This document shows positions 12,924 through 24,600 of a stretch of DNA of 64,000 nucleotides, piece by piece; the first letter of the stretch is position 1; every line of letters begins with the position of its first letter. The notes below the pieces were generated by a model. It did not search any database and was not told the DNA's origin. It was given only the letters and a program-made list of their open reading frames with translations. Source of the DNA: Paramecium sonneborni (Eukaryota; Ciliophora; Oligohymenophorea; Peniculida; Parameciidae); NCBI GenBank assembly GCA_905182985.1, contig CAJJDN010000114.1, positions 1-64,000 on the forward strand, read 5' to 3'. The position numbers and the translations under genes were made by a program.

Positions 12924-14378
12924 ATGTTATTTTAATTTATAATAACGGGAGAATTAGGAAATTGGAATTAAAACAATCTCAAAAATGAATTTCATTTGAT
13001 ACCTTTTGAAAATATTTTCAAATAAATTATTAGCAATAAATAATTGAGAAGAATTTTTAATTAATGAAGATGAAAATATTTATGAAATTTCGAATTAGAA
13101 TTTAAGAGGAACGATCTATTTTATAAATTTGTAAATAATTTATTACTAGACGATGTAGTATTTATGTTTGGAAATGATGAGAATCCATTTATATTTTCAA
13201 TACTTAAATAAGCAACAGAAAATTTATGATCATTGGAAGTTCTAACCTAATTATGTTTAAATTTATATTAGAGTTTATGTTCAATAGATGCATAATTACC
13301 AAATTGTAGATAAAATTCTATCAGCTGATCGAATAGATTCAAAAATATCTAAAATTAAAAAACAAGCTTATTTAGTTACTATAATGTTTACAGAAATGAA
13401 AGTAAATGTGAAGAAAGTTGTCAAATTAAGTAATCATAGATATGCAGAGGTGTATATATATACCTTATTCTTATTGATGGAAGAGGATATTAAAATGATA
13501 TATATCTTTACANNNNNNNNNNNNNNNNNNNNNNNNNNNNNNNNNNNNNNNNNNNNNNNNNNNNNNNNNNNNNNNNNNNNNNNNNNNNNNNNNNNNNNNN
13601 NNNNNNNNNNNNNNNNNNNNNNNNNNNNNNNNNNNNNNNNNNNNNNNNNNNNNNNNNNNNNNNNNNNNNNNNNNNNNNNNNNNNNNNNNNNNNNNNNNNN
13701 NNNNNNNNNNNNNNNNNNNNNNNNNNNNNNNNNNNNNNNNNNNNNNNNNNNNNNNNNNNNNNNNNNNNNNNNNNNNNNNNNNNNNNNNNNNNNNNNNNNN
13801 NNNNNNNNNNNNNNNNNNNNNNAACCTATGAATTATTTATTATTTCATTTTCTTGGTTTTTTGTTTAAATTGGTCAATAACTTCGTGTATATTCATTTAT
13901 ATGAACCAGTTTGGAGGCATTTTTAGTAAATTACGCATTAATTTATACTCCTTCTGAGTAGAATAAGCGTTTCATTCTATTTTTTTCAATTATAATCCAG
14001 ATTTGGGAATATATATTAGAAATATGGATTAATATATGTTAACCATAAAAGAAATTTGTTACCTATTAAGTGCTCCTTAACTATTTTTACAAAATTGAAG
14101 ATTAAGATACATTATTCTTTATTATATTATCTAAATATGTGGTTAATTGTTCCATGGTTAAAGAAATAGGAAGTTTATCATTTTTTGGAGATTTTTAATT
14201 CATTTATTTAACAATCTAAGTTTTAGCCATTTATAGATTAGACTTAAGATTATTATTGAGCGAAATTAGTCAGCTTAGGGATCTAAGGATAAACTTTTTT
14301 AAGAGCAATAAGTCTAACTTCTCAAAAATTTAATTGCTACTGTATTCTTAATCCTTTTTTCTGAACTTAATTGATTGA
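12924..14378 (+). pseudogene. Fragmented coding region of an unidentified large protein, with assembly gap
   Basis: An ATG at 12924 opens a frame with TGELGNWNQNNLKNE. The frame must shift near 13055, where no GT is available for an intron, and again near 13130. The frame then runs into the N gap at 13513. After the gap a 23-nt intron (13887-13909, GTATATTC...ACCAG) joins LFKLVNNF to VLEAFLVNYALIYTPSEQNK, and the frame continues to TGA at 14376-14378. The C-terminal half has hydrophobic stretches and Leu-rich segments. The family is not recognised. With at least one unexplained frameshift it is either decayed or mis-sequenced. Confidence 0.4.
13513..13822. other. Assembly gap (310 N)
   Basis: Run of N inside the 12924-14378 coding region. 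Confidence 1.
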
Positions 14379-14481
14379 TCAGTAACGATCTTTTCGTTCT
14401 TCGTACAACAATCCATCATGCCTCCAACAAGTTTTTAGTGGTGTAATATTATGAGTTTTCTATTAGTTATATGTTAATTTT

Positions 14482-14946
14482 TCATTATTGTTAGATCTAA
14501 GATTTTTTCTATTAATTCTAGAGTCTTCTGTATCTTATTATTTTTAGATCTTATTGAAAGTTATTTACTATCCAATTTATTCTTTAATAGGATTAAAATT
14601 TATGTTAATTCAATTATAAATTCTGATAAAAATTTTAAAAAGCTTAGATATCATTTTCACATGATTTATTCAAAAGATAAATATTTGTTTTATTGACAAT
14701 AAATTCATGCTATATTTTACTTATAAGAGATCTATTTATGTTGATCTTACCAATTAAAATTGCATGATTTGATACTGATGCTTATGCAATTAGTTTTTGA
14801 TTATCTTTTTTTATCTTTATCTTTTCTTTAAAATGTAGGACCATTCCCTTATATGAGATCTTTTGTATGCGAATATTGTTTAATGCTTCCACAAAATATA
14901 ATTAAGGCTTTTGGCTTAGCGTCAATAATTTTTATAGTAGATTCAT
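14482..14946 (-). CDS. Hypothetical protein, 154-aa frame (duplicated copy 1)
   Basis: An uninterrupted ciliate-code frame from ATG (14946) to TGA (14482), beginning MNLLQKLLTLSQKPQLYFVE and Lys/Asn-rich afterwards. More coding-like sequence lies upstream to about 15115 (for example FIFYIYSPLKKYYK), so there may be further exons. A truncated paralogous frame lies at 19505-19663. No family is recognised. Confidence 0.45.
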
Positions 14947-15271
14947 TCATCTTATTCTCAAAAACTTTATAATATTTTTTCAAAGGAGAATAAATATAGA
15001 AAATAAAAGCTTCAAATTTCTAATAAACAACTTGGAAAATGAATATTTCTACTTATCCTAAATTAATATTAAATTTGAAAGCTATGTTTCTGACATTCCT
15101 TCTTGGTTCATAAAAATGAGCTTACTTAAATTTTATACTTTCATAATTTTAATAATTAGATAGGTATTATGAACTCAAAGATATATATTTACATTTGAAT
15201 CTGAAAATCAATTACCAGATAAAACTTGTAAATTCATAATTCAAGTAACACTTCAAAATCCACACTTTTCA
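14871..15271. repeat. Segmental duplication, block A copy 1
   Basis: Nearly identical to 19588-20079. Copy 2 carries an extra 76-bp stretch (about 19904-19979) at a GAA microhomology and a few small indels. Confidence 0.9.
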
Positions 15272-17608
15272 AAAACTGATTGATAAAAACTTGCTCACAA
15301 TTTAGTTTGAATTTATACATCCTTTTATATTCAAATTTATTCGTACAAGTTTAAATATATATCTGTTAATTATCACCCCTTAATAATACATAATATTTAA
15401 TAGCTAAGGGGATGAAAAAACTTTGCAGAAAGAAATTGCTGATCCGTTAAAATTTTAATTTTTGAAGTAAATCTTATGGGCCTTTGAGTTCTGGGAAAGT
15501 GTTAATTTATGTATTTTATTAGAAAAAACGTCAATATTATATACTATTTTAACTCAATAAATAAAAAAACTTATAGAACTTGATTGCTAAAAAGTATTCA
15601 AATATTGTAAAAAAATGATTTGAAGGATAAATTTTAATAACAAAAAAAAGGTTAGAAAAAATATTGAAACGATATTATTTTTATAAGTATTCTAGAAATT
15701 GAATTCAAGAGTTTTCATTTTTTAAATTATTACGAAGTATCATCTACTATGATATAATGAAAGGAATTAATGGTATTTTCTTCTTCTATTTAATTCCCAT
15801 TAAATTGTCCCTTCAAATTTTAATTTGTGTTTTTATGCATAATTATATTTTATATTAATAAATATTTTAAAATAATAATTCTATTCTATAGAAAGGAATT
15901 CTTTCATAAACAATTTACACTTAATTTTACTTATATTATGATATTGAATTATTTATTCTAAATATTTGTTAACACCAATATTGTGATACACTATTAGAAG
16001 CTTTTCATTATATCCTTTCTGATCAAATTATTCAAAAAAAATAAATCAATTATTAGAAACTACTTCAATCTATATAATAGAAATGAATCCAATGCTTATT
16101 TTAATCCTACTTTTATACATCATTATGATTATTGTTGTTTGGGCAATTATTTAATTCAAATTTAATATCTTATTATATATTTGTTTTTAATATAACCAAT
16201 AAAAAAGTAGAAGAGAAGTAAAAATCATAACAAAAAAGATAATAAACTGTCACGAGAAATTTTCTAGCAACAAAAGAATTATTAATTATCAGATTTGAGT
16301 AGAAAATACATAAACTTGACTTAACGTTAAACCCTGTAACTACTTTTTAATTTAATTGTGAATGTTGTTGTAGTTATGATAAATATCTGAGCTACAATAT
16401 CATGTGTAGAGACACTAGTTAAAAATAAATATAAAAAAATTTGGAAGTTGTAGTTAGTAAGATTAGTGAGTACAATTTTCTTAATTTTAACAATATTGTT
16501 TTTAAATAAACTTAGAGAATAAAAACTTAAAAAGGTGTTTCTGTAATGGTGTGCAAAAAAAAATTCATATGCAGAAATACTTCACATCTGGTTAATTTTT
16601 ATAATAAATTTTACTTTTGAGTCAATAGTGAAATTCAAATCATCATACTGAAGATATACTCTCTTAAGGATGAAAGACTGTTAAAAACAAAAACAGAAAT
16701 ATTTTTGATAGGGAAAAAATTTAATACAAAGTAAAAGTATATAAATTCAAATCTATCTGATCATCTGATGATTTTGAATTCTAGAGAAGTTACTAAAAGT
16801 GCTAAATAAATTTATATATATTTTGAATAAAAGGAAAGTCTATAACTTAAATTAAGTTTATATGATTGTGAAATGTTTAAACAATTCTATGAATAATTAC
16901 TCAATAATGCTAATCAATTTTAATTATATAAACGAAAAAGAATGGGTTTTGAGTAGATTTCATAATATGGATAAGATATTAAATAATTAAAAAATAAAAT
17001 ACTCTCTTCACTCAAATTAAAGCAAATTTTCAGATTATATTCTTAAATAGGTTATATCCACCAATTCAACTAAGAGAGATGGAAGCAAAATATAATTTTT
17101 TTTAGATTAAAAAGTGATAAAAGGAAAAATTATCCTACACTTTATTTTAATATAAGGTATTAAATAATAATAGTATTTAACTTACCTCCCTTGAATTTCT
17201 ATTAATTTCAGTATATCAAAGAAAGCAATATATTAGAAAATCTCTAACAATTGTTTTAATATCAGAAGTTTGTATTTCAAAACAGGAAACTTATAACTTA
17301 TAAAATAATTTAAGGAACTCTCCAATATATCGGTTTAAGATATTGTACCTGACTTTAGTTTATTTAAAATTGTTCATCAAATAAATAGTCTCCCAATATT
17401 CCTTACTCTTCTTTATTTAGGCCTATCACCATATTAAGTCTTCTAAATAAATTTTAAGAGTTGAGATTTGAATTAACACTTAAAATTTCAGTAAATACAA
17501 ACTCTTTAGATTACAAGTTGGTTTTTTTGAAGAGTTAAAATCCGCTTATATTAATTTTGAAAATCATCAAGACATTTAGGGTATAATAGCTTAACAAAAG
17601 AAAATACT
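15272..17608. other. 2.3-kb segment absent from the second duplication copy
   Basis: This stretch separates blocks A and B in copy 1, whereas A and B are directly joined at 20079/20080 in copy 2. It contains a plus-strand frame (16083-16620) and some minus-strand coding-like stretches around 17.35-17.5 kb (for example GLNKEEQGILGDYLFDEQFQ). It is not bounded by an obvious TA-TA pair of the Paramecium IES type. Confidence 0.75.
16083..16620 (+). CDS. Possible small membrane-anchored protein
   Basis: ATG at 16083 begins with a strongly hydrophobic N-terminal segment (MNPMLILILLLYIIMIIVVW). A second frame, open to TGA at 16618-16620, contains FNCECCCSYDKYLSYNIMC. The two can be joined by a 19-nt GTCACG...CTAG removal near 16.24 kb, which is short for an intron. 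No homology is recognised and it may be chance in AT-rich DNA. Confidence 0.3.
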
Positions 17609-18055
17609 CCCTTTTGAGTTTTTAAATCAGCGTTAGAAGTGAAATTATTTGAGCAAGGTCTTTGAAGAAATTCCTTTTATGTATTCATATAAGAATTTTG
17701 GAGTTGAAATCAATGTAAGGTGAAAAGTATTAATTATACTTTCAAGTCTATTATTGATTAAATGATAAATATAAATCGAAGCATATTCCTTATCAAAATA
17801 TCTAAAAAAATTAAGATGAAAAATTAAATAATTCTGATTAAAGTCTTATGAATAATTCTTAATAATTAGAAGAGCTGATGAAAGTTAATTATATGAAGAA
17901 ATTACTATACATAATATTTTCCAACCATAAGAATATTTTACCAACATAGACATATTTTTGCAATTCTTTATGTCTCTAAATACATAAATATATGATGTAT
18001 TTAAATTTTGATATATTCACTATTTTATAATATTCAGATAAATGAATTTCAACTT
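17609..18055. repeat. Segmental duplication, block B copy 1
   Basis: Nearly identical to 20080-20563 until the sequences part abruptly after AATGAATTTCAACTT. Copy 1 then continues into a WD-repeat remnant, copy 2 into another gene region. Confidence 0.9.
17627..17953 (-). CDS. Hypothetical protein, 108-aa frame (copy 1)
   Basis: Complete ciliate-code frame starting MSMLVKYSYGWKILCIVISS and containing FDKEYASIYIYHLINNRLES; it ends at TGA 17627-17629. The corresponding frame in copy 2 is 20098-20418, also complete apart from a shorter N-terminus. Conservation of the frame in both copies, despite indels around it, argues for coding. No family is recognised; it may be an internal exon of a longer gene. 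Confidence 0.45.
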
Positions 18056-18059
18056 ATAG

Positions 18060-18860
18060 TATCTGGCACTATCTGTTTATGGAACGTTAAATCATATTTA
18101 TAAAGAGCGAAATTAGATTGTCATAGCCATAATGTCCAATCCATGAGTTTCTCTCCTGATTAAACTGCATTAGTCTATAGTTGTTGAGATAAAACTATCA
18201 TTTTAATGGGATTTTAAGTCATGATAACTAAAATGCATTTTGGAGGATTATAACCATTATGTTGGATCAGTATGTTTTTCACCTGATAGTACAACCTTAG
18301 CATCTGGCAGTTCACATAACTTAATCTGTTTATGGGATGTAAAGTTAGGATAACAACACGCCATTTCGGATGATCATAGTAACAGAATCTACTCAATATG
18401 CTATTCTCCTGATGGTACTACGTAGTGCAGATAACTCAATTAGTTTATGAGATATAAGGACAGGATAAAAAATAGCTAAATTAGATGGTCATACTCACCC
18501 TGTTATTTAAGTACGCTTTTCTCTAATGGAACTACCTGGCACTTCAGATAATTCCATTTGTTGCTGGGATGTTGAATCAGGCCAATAAATACTTCTGTCA
18601 GATAAACTCTATAAAGTTAAATTAGCATAATTTGGAACTCCTCTTTTTTCCAACACTATATTTCCAAAAAGTACTATTTAGATTTTATATTATTTAGTCA
18701 TAACTTGGAATACTATTCTTTTAATATCGCAAACACCTATTTTTTCAGCTTCAGGTGTTTTGATCCTTAATGGACAATTTGTAAATTAATAAGGAGAAGA
18801 TTTATGATAATTATTCTAATTTAAAGGAAGTTAAATTTTGGATAGCTCAGCAGAATTGTC
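18060..18860 (+). pseudogene. WD-repeat protein remnant (C-terminal part)
   Basis: Four or more WD-repeat units are recognisable but lie in different frames. They include SMSFSPDQTALVYS, VCFSPDSTTLASGSS with ICLWDVKLGQ, IYSICYSPDGTT, ISLWDIRTGQKIAKLDGHTH and ICCWDVESGQ. They are followed by a typical ciliate WD-protein tail (VLILNGQFVNQQGEDLQQLF). Frames break near 18.2, 18.42 and 18.5 kb at positions without intron-like sequence, and the start is missing. WD repeats build beta-propeller scaffolds; this copy is almost certainly dead. Its 5' edge coincides with the end of duplicated block B. Confidence 0.75.
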
Positions 18861-19504
18861 CTAAAACTTGAAAATTACAAGATATCATGAGTATTTTATC
18901 TATAATTTAGATTTTATGGTCTTTTTCTCATATTGCTATAATTATTGAAGATATTTTTATTTTTAAAATTTATTTTATTTTCTTTTTCATCTCATTTAAT
19001 TATAGATTTTTATAACACTGCCTATTTTAAAAACAATCAAAAAAATTTTTTTTTCATATCATTTGGTATCATTTGGGTAATTCAATTATGAAAGTGAAAA
19101 GAAGGATATTGAGAATGCAATCATAAATTTTCAATCCAATTTTTTGTAAATAAAAATTGATGAAAATTGCAATCAAGTAATTATCAACTACAAATCTTAG
19201 GAGGCAATTAGTGGACTTTAGATCAACGAAAAAGTTGCAGTATTTTTATTTATGTTTTCGACTTCTAGCATGTCCTAAATTTCTTTTAGTGATAGATACG
19301 AAAAAAGCTGTAATTCTGAGAAAAACCTCTTTTTGAGTCAAATCCTTATAATTTGAATTGATTTAAATTGATAATAGCGAGCCGAAGTAAGATGTTTTGA
19401 ATGCTAATAATATAACATTTAACAATTTTATTATCAATTGTACTTAATACTACAGAAAAACGATTAAAAGAACTGACACATCAGAATTAAATTAAGTAAA
19501 TATT
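18861..19504. other. No gene recognised
   Basis: AT-rich sequence between the WD remnant and the truncated copy-2 frame. Nothing supportable is seen. Confidence 0.4.
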
Positions 19505-19663
19505 TCAAAAAAGAGGAATATAATCCATTTATGAGTAATAGGTCGAGTTCTATTGGTATATTCTGATAAGTATTCCTAATGATAATTGAATATTGTTTAA
19601 TGCTTCCACAAAATATAATTAAGGCTTTTGGCTTAGCGTCAATAGTTTTTATAATAGATTCAT
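19505..19663 (-). pseudogene. Truncated copy of the 14482-14946 frame
   Basis: Starts with the same residues (MNLLQKLLTLSQKPQLYFVE) as the copy-1 frame, but similarity stops at the block edge (19588). The frame then closes at TGA 19505-19507 after 52 residues, against 154 in copy 1. This indicates truncation at the duplication breakpoint. Confidence 0.5.
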
Positions 19664-20563
19664 TCATCTTATTCTCAAGAAGCTTATAATATTTTTTCAA
19701 AGGAGAATAAATATAGAAAATAAAAGCTTCAAATTTCTAATAAACAACTTGAAAAATGATTATTTCTACTTATCCTAAATTAATATTAAATTTGAAAGGT
19801 ATGTTTCTTACACTACATGACATTCCTTCTGATTCATAAAAATGAGCCTAATTAAATTTTATACTTTCATAATTTTAATAATTAGATTGGTATTATGAAA
19901 CTTTATAAGAAAAACAGCTTAAGGACATATTCTCAAAATTGTTAATTATTTAGAAATGTTGAGTTTTATACTATCTCTGAACTCAAAGATATATATTTAC
20001 ATTTGAATCTGAAAATCAATTACCAGATAAAACTTGTAAATTCATAATTCAAGTAACAATTCAAAATCCACACTTTTCACCCTTTTGAGTTTTTAAATCA
20101 GCGTAAGAAGAGAAATTATTTGAGCAAGGTCTTTGAAGAAATTCCTTTTATGTATTCATATAAGTATTTTGGAGTTGAAATCAATGTAAGGTGAAAAGTA
20201 TTAATTATACTTTCAAGTCTATTATTGATTAAATGATAAATATAAATCGAAGCGTATTCCTTATCAAAATATCTAAAAAAATTAAGATGAGAAATTAAAT
20301 AATTCTGATTAAAGTCTTATGAATAATTCTTAATCATTCGAAGAGCTGATGAAAGTTAATTATATGAAGAAATTACTATACATAATATTTTCCAACCATA
20401 AGAATATTTTACCAACATAGTAATTTTTTATTAAAATCAACATATTTTTGCAATTCTTTATGTCTCTAAATACATAAATATATGATGTATACTTTTTTTA
20501 AAAATCCTTATACTTTTTTATATATTCACTATTTATAATATTCAGACAAATGAATTTCAACTT
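19588..20563. repeat. Segmental duplication, blocks A+B copy 2
   Basis: 19588-20079 matches 14871-15271 and 20080-20563 matches 17609-18055. The two blocks are fused without the 2,337 bp that separate them in copy 1. Confidence 0.9.
20098..20418 (-). CDS. Hypothetical protein, 106-aa frame (copy 2)
   Basis: Paralog of the 17627-17953 frame; begins MLVKYSYGWKILCIVISS. The frame is intact. It is followed upstream on the same strand by the 20526-20813 frame, which copy 1 lacks, so the two may be exons of one gene. Confidence 0.4.
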
Positions 20564-20813
20564 CAGAAAAACATGGCATTATTCGTTTTATCATCTCTTG
20601 CCTTAAATGCAAATTCAATTTCTCTACAATATATTTATTTACAATTATTGAATGAAGGCCATTACAATTTTTACGTAGAGCTTTTAAATGCAAATATATT
20701 ATCTCTTTGATTGATGGGTTTGGTTTCTGTATAAATTGAAGTATTTTTAAAAGTAATTAAAGATATTTTTTTCCTTCCTTTGCTATTAAATTAGATAAAT
20801 CAATATTAATCAT
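20526..20813 (-). CDS. Hypothetical protein, 95-aa frame
   Basis: Uninterrupted from ATG (20813) to TGA (20526). Begins MINIDLSNLIAKEGKKYLQL and contains KNCNGLHSIIVNKYIVEKLN. Basic and Leu/Ile-rich, so helical by look. It diverges from the plus-strand frame at 20879. It could be the 5' part of the gene that continues in 20098-20418. The family is not recognised. Confidence 0.45.
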
Positions 20814-20878
20814 TAACCAATACTTCTATCTAATGATTTGATGTAACTAAGTAGATAAAAATTATAAATGTGAATTGA

Positions 20879-21412
20879 AGTGAGGTTTAAGTGATATTTA
20901 GGTCGATTCTTCACATTTAATAAAACAGGATCTAATCATTTGCTTCAAAAATAAAATTTTACTTTATCCAAAATTTTAGTTTTTAATCTTAATTACTTGA
21001 TACTATTAAATCTTCGTTCTTAAATTTAATTTAGAAAATACTTAAATGGAAACAAGAATTAAAACAATTTAAAACTTGTTCATGGAGCTCCTTTTTTGAA
21101 GAGTATAGTAATAGTGCAGAACAATTAGATTTTTTTGACAAAAACCTTAAATTGTATTCTCAAAATATCTAAAATTTCTTGATTTCAACAATTATTAAAA
21201 AGAAAATTTCAGATTGGTATATTAGAAGAATAAATATAGAATTCAATATTAGATAAATGAAATTGAGAATTGTTGCCAAAATTCTATATTTCTAATTGTA
21301 AAGATTGTTTTCAGCAGTTGTAATTTATTTTATCATTTCTATAATTGGAAAAAGGAATTATTGTTTATAATCTGTATGGGTCTTCTAAAAACAAAAATTT
21401 TTTTCATATTGA
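20879..21412 (+). CDS. Hypothetical protein, open frame of 177 codons, 5' end unresolved
   Basis: Open between TGA at 20876 and TGA at 21410-21412, coding-like throughout. It includes NLIQKILKWKQELKQFKT, SWSSFFEEYSNSAEQLDFF and a hydrophobic stretch near the end (RLFSAVVIYFIISIIGK). No ATG lies near the 5' edge, so an upstream exon is probably missing. No family is recognised. Confidence 0.4.
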
Positions 21413-21639
21413 CATAGTTATTTTAATCTTATTTTTTTAACTATTTTTTTTGTTCATTGTGTGTTATCCTGTTGATTAAGCTCTTAATATTTACTGAAAG
21501 AAAATATATGTTAACTATACAAAATTTTAAAGATTATTAATAATCATTTTCTTTTTAAAAATCAATTAAAAGATACTTTCAACATCTCTTTAAATATATA
21601 AAATATTATTCCAATCAACATTATTTTTTTTTCAAATAA

Positions 21640-24600
21640 ATGAATTTTTGCTAGAATCATACAACTTGCCCATTAGCTTTCATTTGTACGCAGCCCCATA
21701 ATTGCCATAGAAAGCTTTGCTCAATATGTTTAGAGAAACATGGTTTTGATGAAAAATACTAGATTAATATTAATGATTTTTCTAAGTTCATTAATGAAAA
21801 GTTGAACAAAGTCAAACCAAACTATAATTAATAATAATAATAAATAAAAAATGCTTTTTCATAGATATTCAACAAATTTTAAAAGTTGATATTGGAAATG
21901 AAGGAAGATTGTAAAAATATACTAGAAAATTGTTTTAATCTTATTAATAAAGAAGATTAAATTTGCTTGAACTTGTAAACCTCGAATATTGCTGATTTAT
22001 CTAATTCTGATCTTAATGAAATAGTAAATATACTTGAAGGTGATGGATTAGAAAAATGGTAAAAATTTACAAGTTCCCTTATGATAAAATTAAATTAAGC
22101 AATAAAAAATTTAGAGGATCAAATTGAATATCTCAAAATGAATCATTAAAAGCATAATTAGTAATTTATTTCGTAAACAAAGTAAAAGTCAATTCTTCAT
22201 TTTTTTAGACTTCAAGAAAAATAATTCTCAGCAATTTTCAAAAGATTTGAGGGATTATAAAAACATAAAGGATTTTTTTGGAATAATGGTAGATATATTG
22301 GAATTGAGTTTGAAGTTGGATTTAATAAAAACAAAGAAGTAAAATACATAAAAGACGGCTAAATCATTAGAATGTATTTTTGAATATATATCCAATATAG
22401 AGATTAATTTATAGAAATCACAAAACCACCTATTATGATGAATAATTATGAATAGATAAATTATTTATAGTGGATTGGACAATACGGATAGAATAATTAA
22501 AAGATTGGAAAATGGATAATTACATGGAATGGGGAAATTTTATTTGATTTAGGTGGATAGTACTCTAATGATGGCATAAAAGAAGGGTAATGGAAAGAAA
22601 TAATTCTTAATTATTGGAGGTAGTCTAAAATTATTAATTTTGTTAGTAAAGCCTAAGCATATGAATCAGGAGAATATGTAAATGATAAAAGATTTGGAAT
22701 TTGGAAATATATTTATTAAGAAAAAGAAATGTACTTATATTAATAGAAAAAATTAGAATAATTGGAGTGTATGATTAAAATGGGATAAAAAAAGGCAAAT
22801 GGATTGAGTTTTCTGAGGGATTTAGCAACTTTTCAAAAGTTGCTTATCATGGCGAATACAATTTGAAGGGGTAAAAAAAAGGTAAATGGGATACCATGTA
22901 TAGTCAGCAGAGAGAAAAGTAGTATATAAATATGTAAATGTAAAAATATGTTAGTGGTGGAGGTTCATATAATGAGTAAGAAGAAAGTTCAATAAAGTTC
23001 GGGAAGTGGATCGAGTTATCAAATGGCTTTAGAGATGCATCTTAAGTTACTTATAATGGATACTATAATAATAAGGGTAATAAAATTGGTGGATGGATTA
23101 TTGTATATAAGGGATAATAAATGTAAGAATCCAAAATATTTTAGAGGTGGCGGATCATATGATGAATAGGAAGGGATTTCAATGAAAATTGGAAGATGGA
23201 TTGAAGACTGGGAGGGATTTTGGGAATAAAGTTAAGTTACTTTTGAAGGTGAATATAACTTGAATGGTAATAAAGTTGGTAAATGGGACATTATATATAA
23301 AAAAGACTAGGAATCTAAATAAATGTATAATCAACACTTATATTTTAGTGGCGGAGGATCATTTGATGAGTAAGAAGGAACTTCAAAAAAAATTGGTATA
23401 TGGAGAGAAGTATGTTGGGGATTTTAGGATATGAGCTAACTCCTTTTTTATGGTGAATATAATGCAAATGGCAATAAAGTAGGTAAGTGGGAAATGTAAA
23501 TGAAAGAATGTAAAATGTAATGTTTTAATTTATTAATTTATTGTAGAGGGGGAGGATCGTATGAGGAATAAGAAGGAGTTTCAAGAAAAATAGGATACTG
23601 GAGAGAATGCATAGATGGATTTAGTGATGATGCTTATGTCACCTATAATGGTGAATATAATAAGAAAGGAATAAAAGTTGGAAAATGGGAAATTTTACAT
23701 CAGGGATTACCAATGTAAAGATTACTATTTATTTAAGTGGTGGTGGACTTTATTACGAAATAGAGGGAATATAAAAAAAAATTGGATAATGGATTGAAGA
23801 ATGCTCAGGATTTTGCGGTAGGAACTAAACCACTTATAGTGGTGAGTATAATATGATTGGCTAAAAAGTTGGAAGATGGGATGTTTTATTTAGGAGATCA
23901 AAAATGTAAAGTTTAAAATTATGATAGTGGTGGTGGATTATATAATTTCTAAGAAGGAGATTCAAAAAAGGTTGGATAATGGATAGAGGATTTAGAAAGT
24001 TTTAATGATTCCAAATAAGTCACTTTTGAAGGTGAATATAATATAAATGGTCATAAAATTGGTAGATGGAATTTCGTATATCGAGGAAATAAAATGTAAA
24101 GAATCTAGTTATTTTAGCGGAGGTGGATCTTATGAGGAATAATAAGGAGCTTTTAGAAAGATTGGATAGTGGACTGAGTTATCGGATGGTTTCAAGGATA
24201 CATTACAAGTCACTTATACTGGTGAATATAATCTGATTAGTAAGAAAATTGGTAGATGGGATACCTTTTACAAAGAGGACAAAGATTATAAATAAATGTA
24301 AAAGTTGTATAAATTTTAGTGGCGGTGGAACATATGAAGTTTGTGACGGATTATCAAGAAAGATTGGCCAGTGGATTGAATTAAGCGACATGTTTCAGAG
24401 TGCATCCTAAATTACTTATAAAGGTGAGTATAATCAAAATTGCAATAAAGTTGATAGATGGGATATTTTATTTAAGGGAATATAAATGTAAAAATATAAG
24501 TTTAATGTAGTGGTGGTGGATCTTATAATGAATAAAATGGGGTTTCTGAAAAGGTTGGGAGCTGGATTGACATAAGTGAAGGGTTTTGGAATGGGTCTCA

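Noticed and set aside
15272..17608. Retained IES or transposon
   Set aside because: No TA-bounded ends with the Paramecium IES consensus, no terminal inverted repeats and no transposase-like frame were seen.
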